Notes under the pieces: generated by a model | Database searches by the model: none | Seen by the model: only the letters and a program-made list of their open reading frames with translations | Told to the model about the DNA's origin: nothing | Shown here: piece after piece, positions 62,943 through 64,000 of the stretch | Position numbering within the stretch: position 1 is the stretch's first letter | Layout: each line of letters begins with the position of its first letter | Assembly (NCBI GenBank): GCA_026225235.1 | Contig: JAMFSK010000114.1 | Coordinates: 186,001-250,000 of the forward strand | Reading direction: 5' to 3' | Origin: Burkholderiales bacterium | Lineage (GTDB): Bacteria > Pseudomonadota > Gammaproteobacteria > Burkholderiales > Burkholderiaceae | Length of the DNA stretch: 64,000 nucleotides | Made by a program: the position numbers and the translations under genes

Positions 62943-64000
62943 ATGAGCCACCCGTATCAAGACCCGTCCCGTCCGATTCCCGAACGTGTCTCCGACCTGC
63001 TGGGCCGGATGACGATCGATGAAAAGATCGCGCAAATGCATGCGTTCTGGCTGATTCTGTCGGAAAACGGTGACCACCGGACCCGTTCGGATTCGTTTAC
63101 CGGCGCAAGTGACCAGGCGCAGCTACAAAACCGTCTCAAACTCGGCCTCGGCCAGATCACCCGCCCCCTGGGCAGCCATAGCGTCGACGCAGCGACCGGC
63201 GTGCGGGCGCTCAACCGCCTGCAAAAATTCCTGCGCGAAGAAACGCGCCTCGGCATTCCAGCACTGTCGCATGAGGAGTGTCTGGTCGGCCTGATGACGC
63301 TGGGGGGCACCCTGTTCCCGTCGGCAATCAACTACGGCTCGACCTGGAACCCGGAACTCATCGAGAAAGTCGGTGAGGCCATCGGCCTGGAGGCACGTAG
63401 CCTCGGCTGCCACCAGGGCCTCGCGCCGGTGCTCGACGTCTCGCGCGACGTGCGCTGGGGACGCACGGAAGAAACCTTCGGCGAAGACCCCTACCTGATC
63501 GGCGTGCTCGCCACGCGCTACGTGCGCGGTCTGCAGGGCAAGCAACGCGATCTGCTTGCGACACTTAAGCATTACGTCGGTCACTCGTTCAGCGAAGGCG
63601 CGCGCAATCATGCGCCGGTGCATCTGGGCCCGCGCGAACTCAGCGATATTTTCCTGCTGCCGTTCGAAATGGCGGTCAAGCAGGCGAACGCCGGCTCGGT
63701 GATGCCGGCCTATCACGATGTCGACAATGAGCCGGCCCATAGCTCGCATTACCTGCTCACGGAACTCCTGCGCAATCAATGGGGCTTCGACGGGCTGATC
63801 GTGGCCGACTATGTGGGCGTGAGCCTGCTGTATCAACACCATGGTGTCGCGGCAGACCCGGCCGAAGCCGCCGCGCAGTCATTCAACGCGGGGCTCGACG
63901 TCGAGTTGCCCGGCGACGATTGTGCGTCCCATCTGCGTGAAGCCTTGTCGCGCGGGCAGATCACCGAAGCGAAGATCGACGAGATCGTAAGCCGCGTGCT
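62943..64000 (+). CDS. GH3 family glycosidase (3' end outside window)
   Basis: The first 352 residues are present from ATG 62943; the frame runs off the window. It begins RVSDLLGRMTIDEKIAQMHAFW, and has PALSHEECLVG, APVLDVSRDVRWGRTEETFGEDPYL, TLKHYVGHS and the nucleophile Asp289 in GLIVADYVGV. This is the N-terminal barrel of beta-glucosidases and beta-xylosidases. No signal peptide, so it is cytoplasmic. With the GH42 operon it suggests use of plant-type oligosaccharides, though the two are 8 kb apart. Confidence 0.92.
   Translation, partial: MSHPYQDPSRPIPERVSDLLGRMTIDEKIAQMHAFWLILSENGDHRTRSDSFTGASDQAQLQNRLKLGLGQITRPLGSHSVDAATGVRALNRLQKFLREETRLGIPALSHEECLVGLMTLGGTLFPSAINYGSTWNPELIEKVGEAIGLEARSLGCHQGLAPVLDVSRDVRWGRTEETFGEDPYLIGVLATRYVRGLQGKQRDLLATLKHYVGHSFSEGARNHAPVHLGPRELSDIFLLPFEMAVKQANAGSVMPAYHDVDNEPAHSSHYLLTELLRNQWGFDGLIVADYVGVSLLYQHHGVAADPAEAAAQSFNAGLDVELPGDDCASHLREALSRGQITEAKIDEIVSRV

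Noticed and set aside
1..64000. Search for insertion sequences, CRISPR arrays, prophage, toxin-antitoxin pairs, rRNA and tRNA genes
   Set aside because: No transposase, integrase, regular spacer array or cloverleaf-type T-loop sequence was found by reading; a covariance search could still find a small RNA.

Overview
The window is GC-rich bacterial chromosome with about 60 genes packed on both strands, many with RSRR/NRRDF-type Tat signals, short intergenic gaps and 4-bp ATGA/GTGA overlaps. The gene content (high-potential iron-sulfur protein, phosphocholine-type phospholipase C with a Tat signal, PAKKA-tailed HU protein, RdgC, NnrU, Zur, a YqjI/YqjH pair, FAN1-type nuclease, extended aspartate carbamoyltransferase) points to a beta-proteobacterium, most likely Burkholderiales/Burkholderiaceae. 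This is inference from family distribution, not from a database search. I saw no insertion sequence, prophage, CRISPR array, rRNA or tRNA.

Layout. 1-5.3 kb: end of a prolyl oligopeptidase, a Gly/Tyr-rich lipoprotein, a HiPIP, an ABC-2 type exporter behind an acetyltransferase, and a His/Asp-rich exported protein. 5.7-9.8 kb: a two-gene DNA-repair cassette, FAN1-like VRR-NUC nuclease plus a nuclease-fused DinG/XPD-type helicase. 10-15 kb: DUF3311 plus sodium:solute symporter, a luciferase-like monooxygenase, and the PadR (YqjI-like) / ferric reductase (YqjH-like) operon. 14.8-17 kb: a MarR regulator divergent from an EmrB-type exporter that is frameshifted by an 11-bp tandem duplication. 17-26 kb: aldo/keto reductase with AraC regulator, a small orphan gene, PhnD-like protein overlapping a fatty acid desaturase, a CoA-transferase, and an SDR plus transglutaminase-like pair. 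26-31 kb: a tiny His-rich exported protein, phospholipase C with an upstream lipoprotein, and a PAS-GGDEF diguanylate cyclase.

31-38.7 kb: sirtuin, LysR regulator, DUF445 protein, GmhA phosphoheptose isomerase, DUF3820, DUF2807, RdgC, P-loop kinase, PRC-barrel and GyrI-like proteins. 38.7-43.4 kb: an aspartate carbamoyltransferase with an N-terminal helix-turn-helix, facing away from an Lhr-type helicase and its metallophosphoesterase across a promoter that holds a perfect 19-bp palindrome. 43.6-47.4 kb: CAP-domain lipoprotein, acetyltransferase, NnrU, an uncharacterised protein and the HU-like protein. 48-54.4 kb: a LacI-controlled galactoside uptake and hydrolysis operon (binding protein, two permeases, GH42 beta-galactosidase) without its own ATPase. 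54.6-64 kb: CHRD protein, quinone oxidoreductase, a SurE, small exported and membrane proteins, a hybrid histidine kinase, an iron-permease-like protein, Zur and the start of a GH3 glycosidase.

The best candidates for something little described are the HTH-carbamoyltransferase with its operator-like palindrome overlapping its own promoter, the FAN1/nuclease-helicase cassette, the helically spaced 13-bp repeats between marR and the exporter, and the tandem-duplication frameshift in that exporter.
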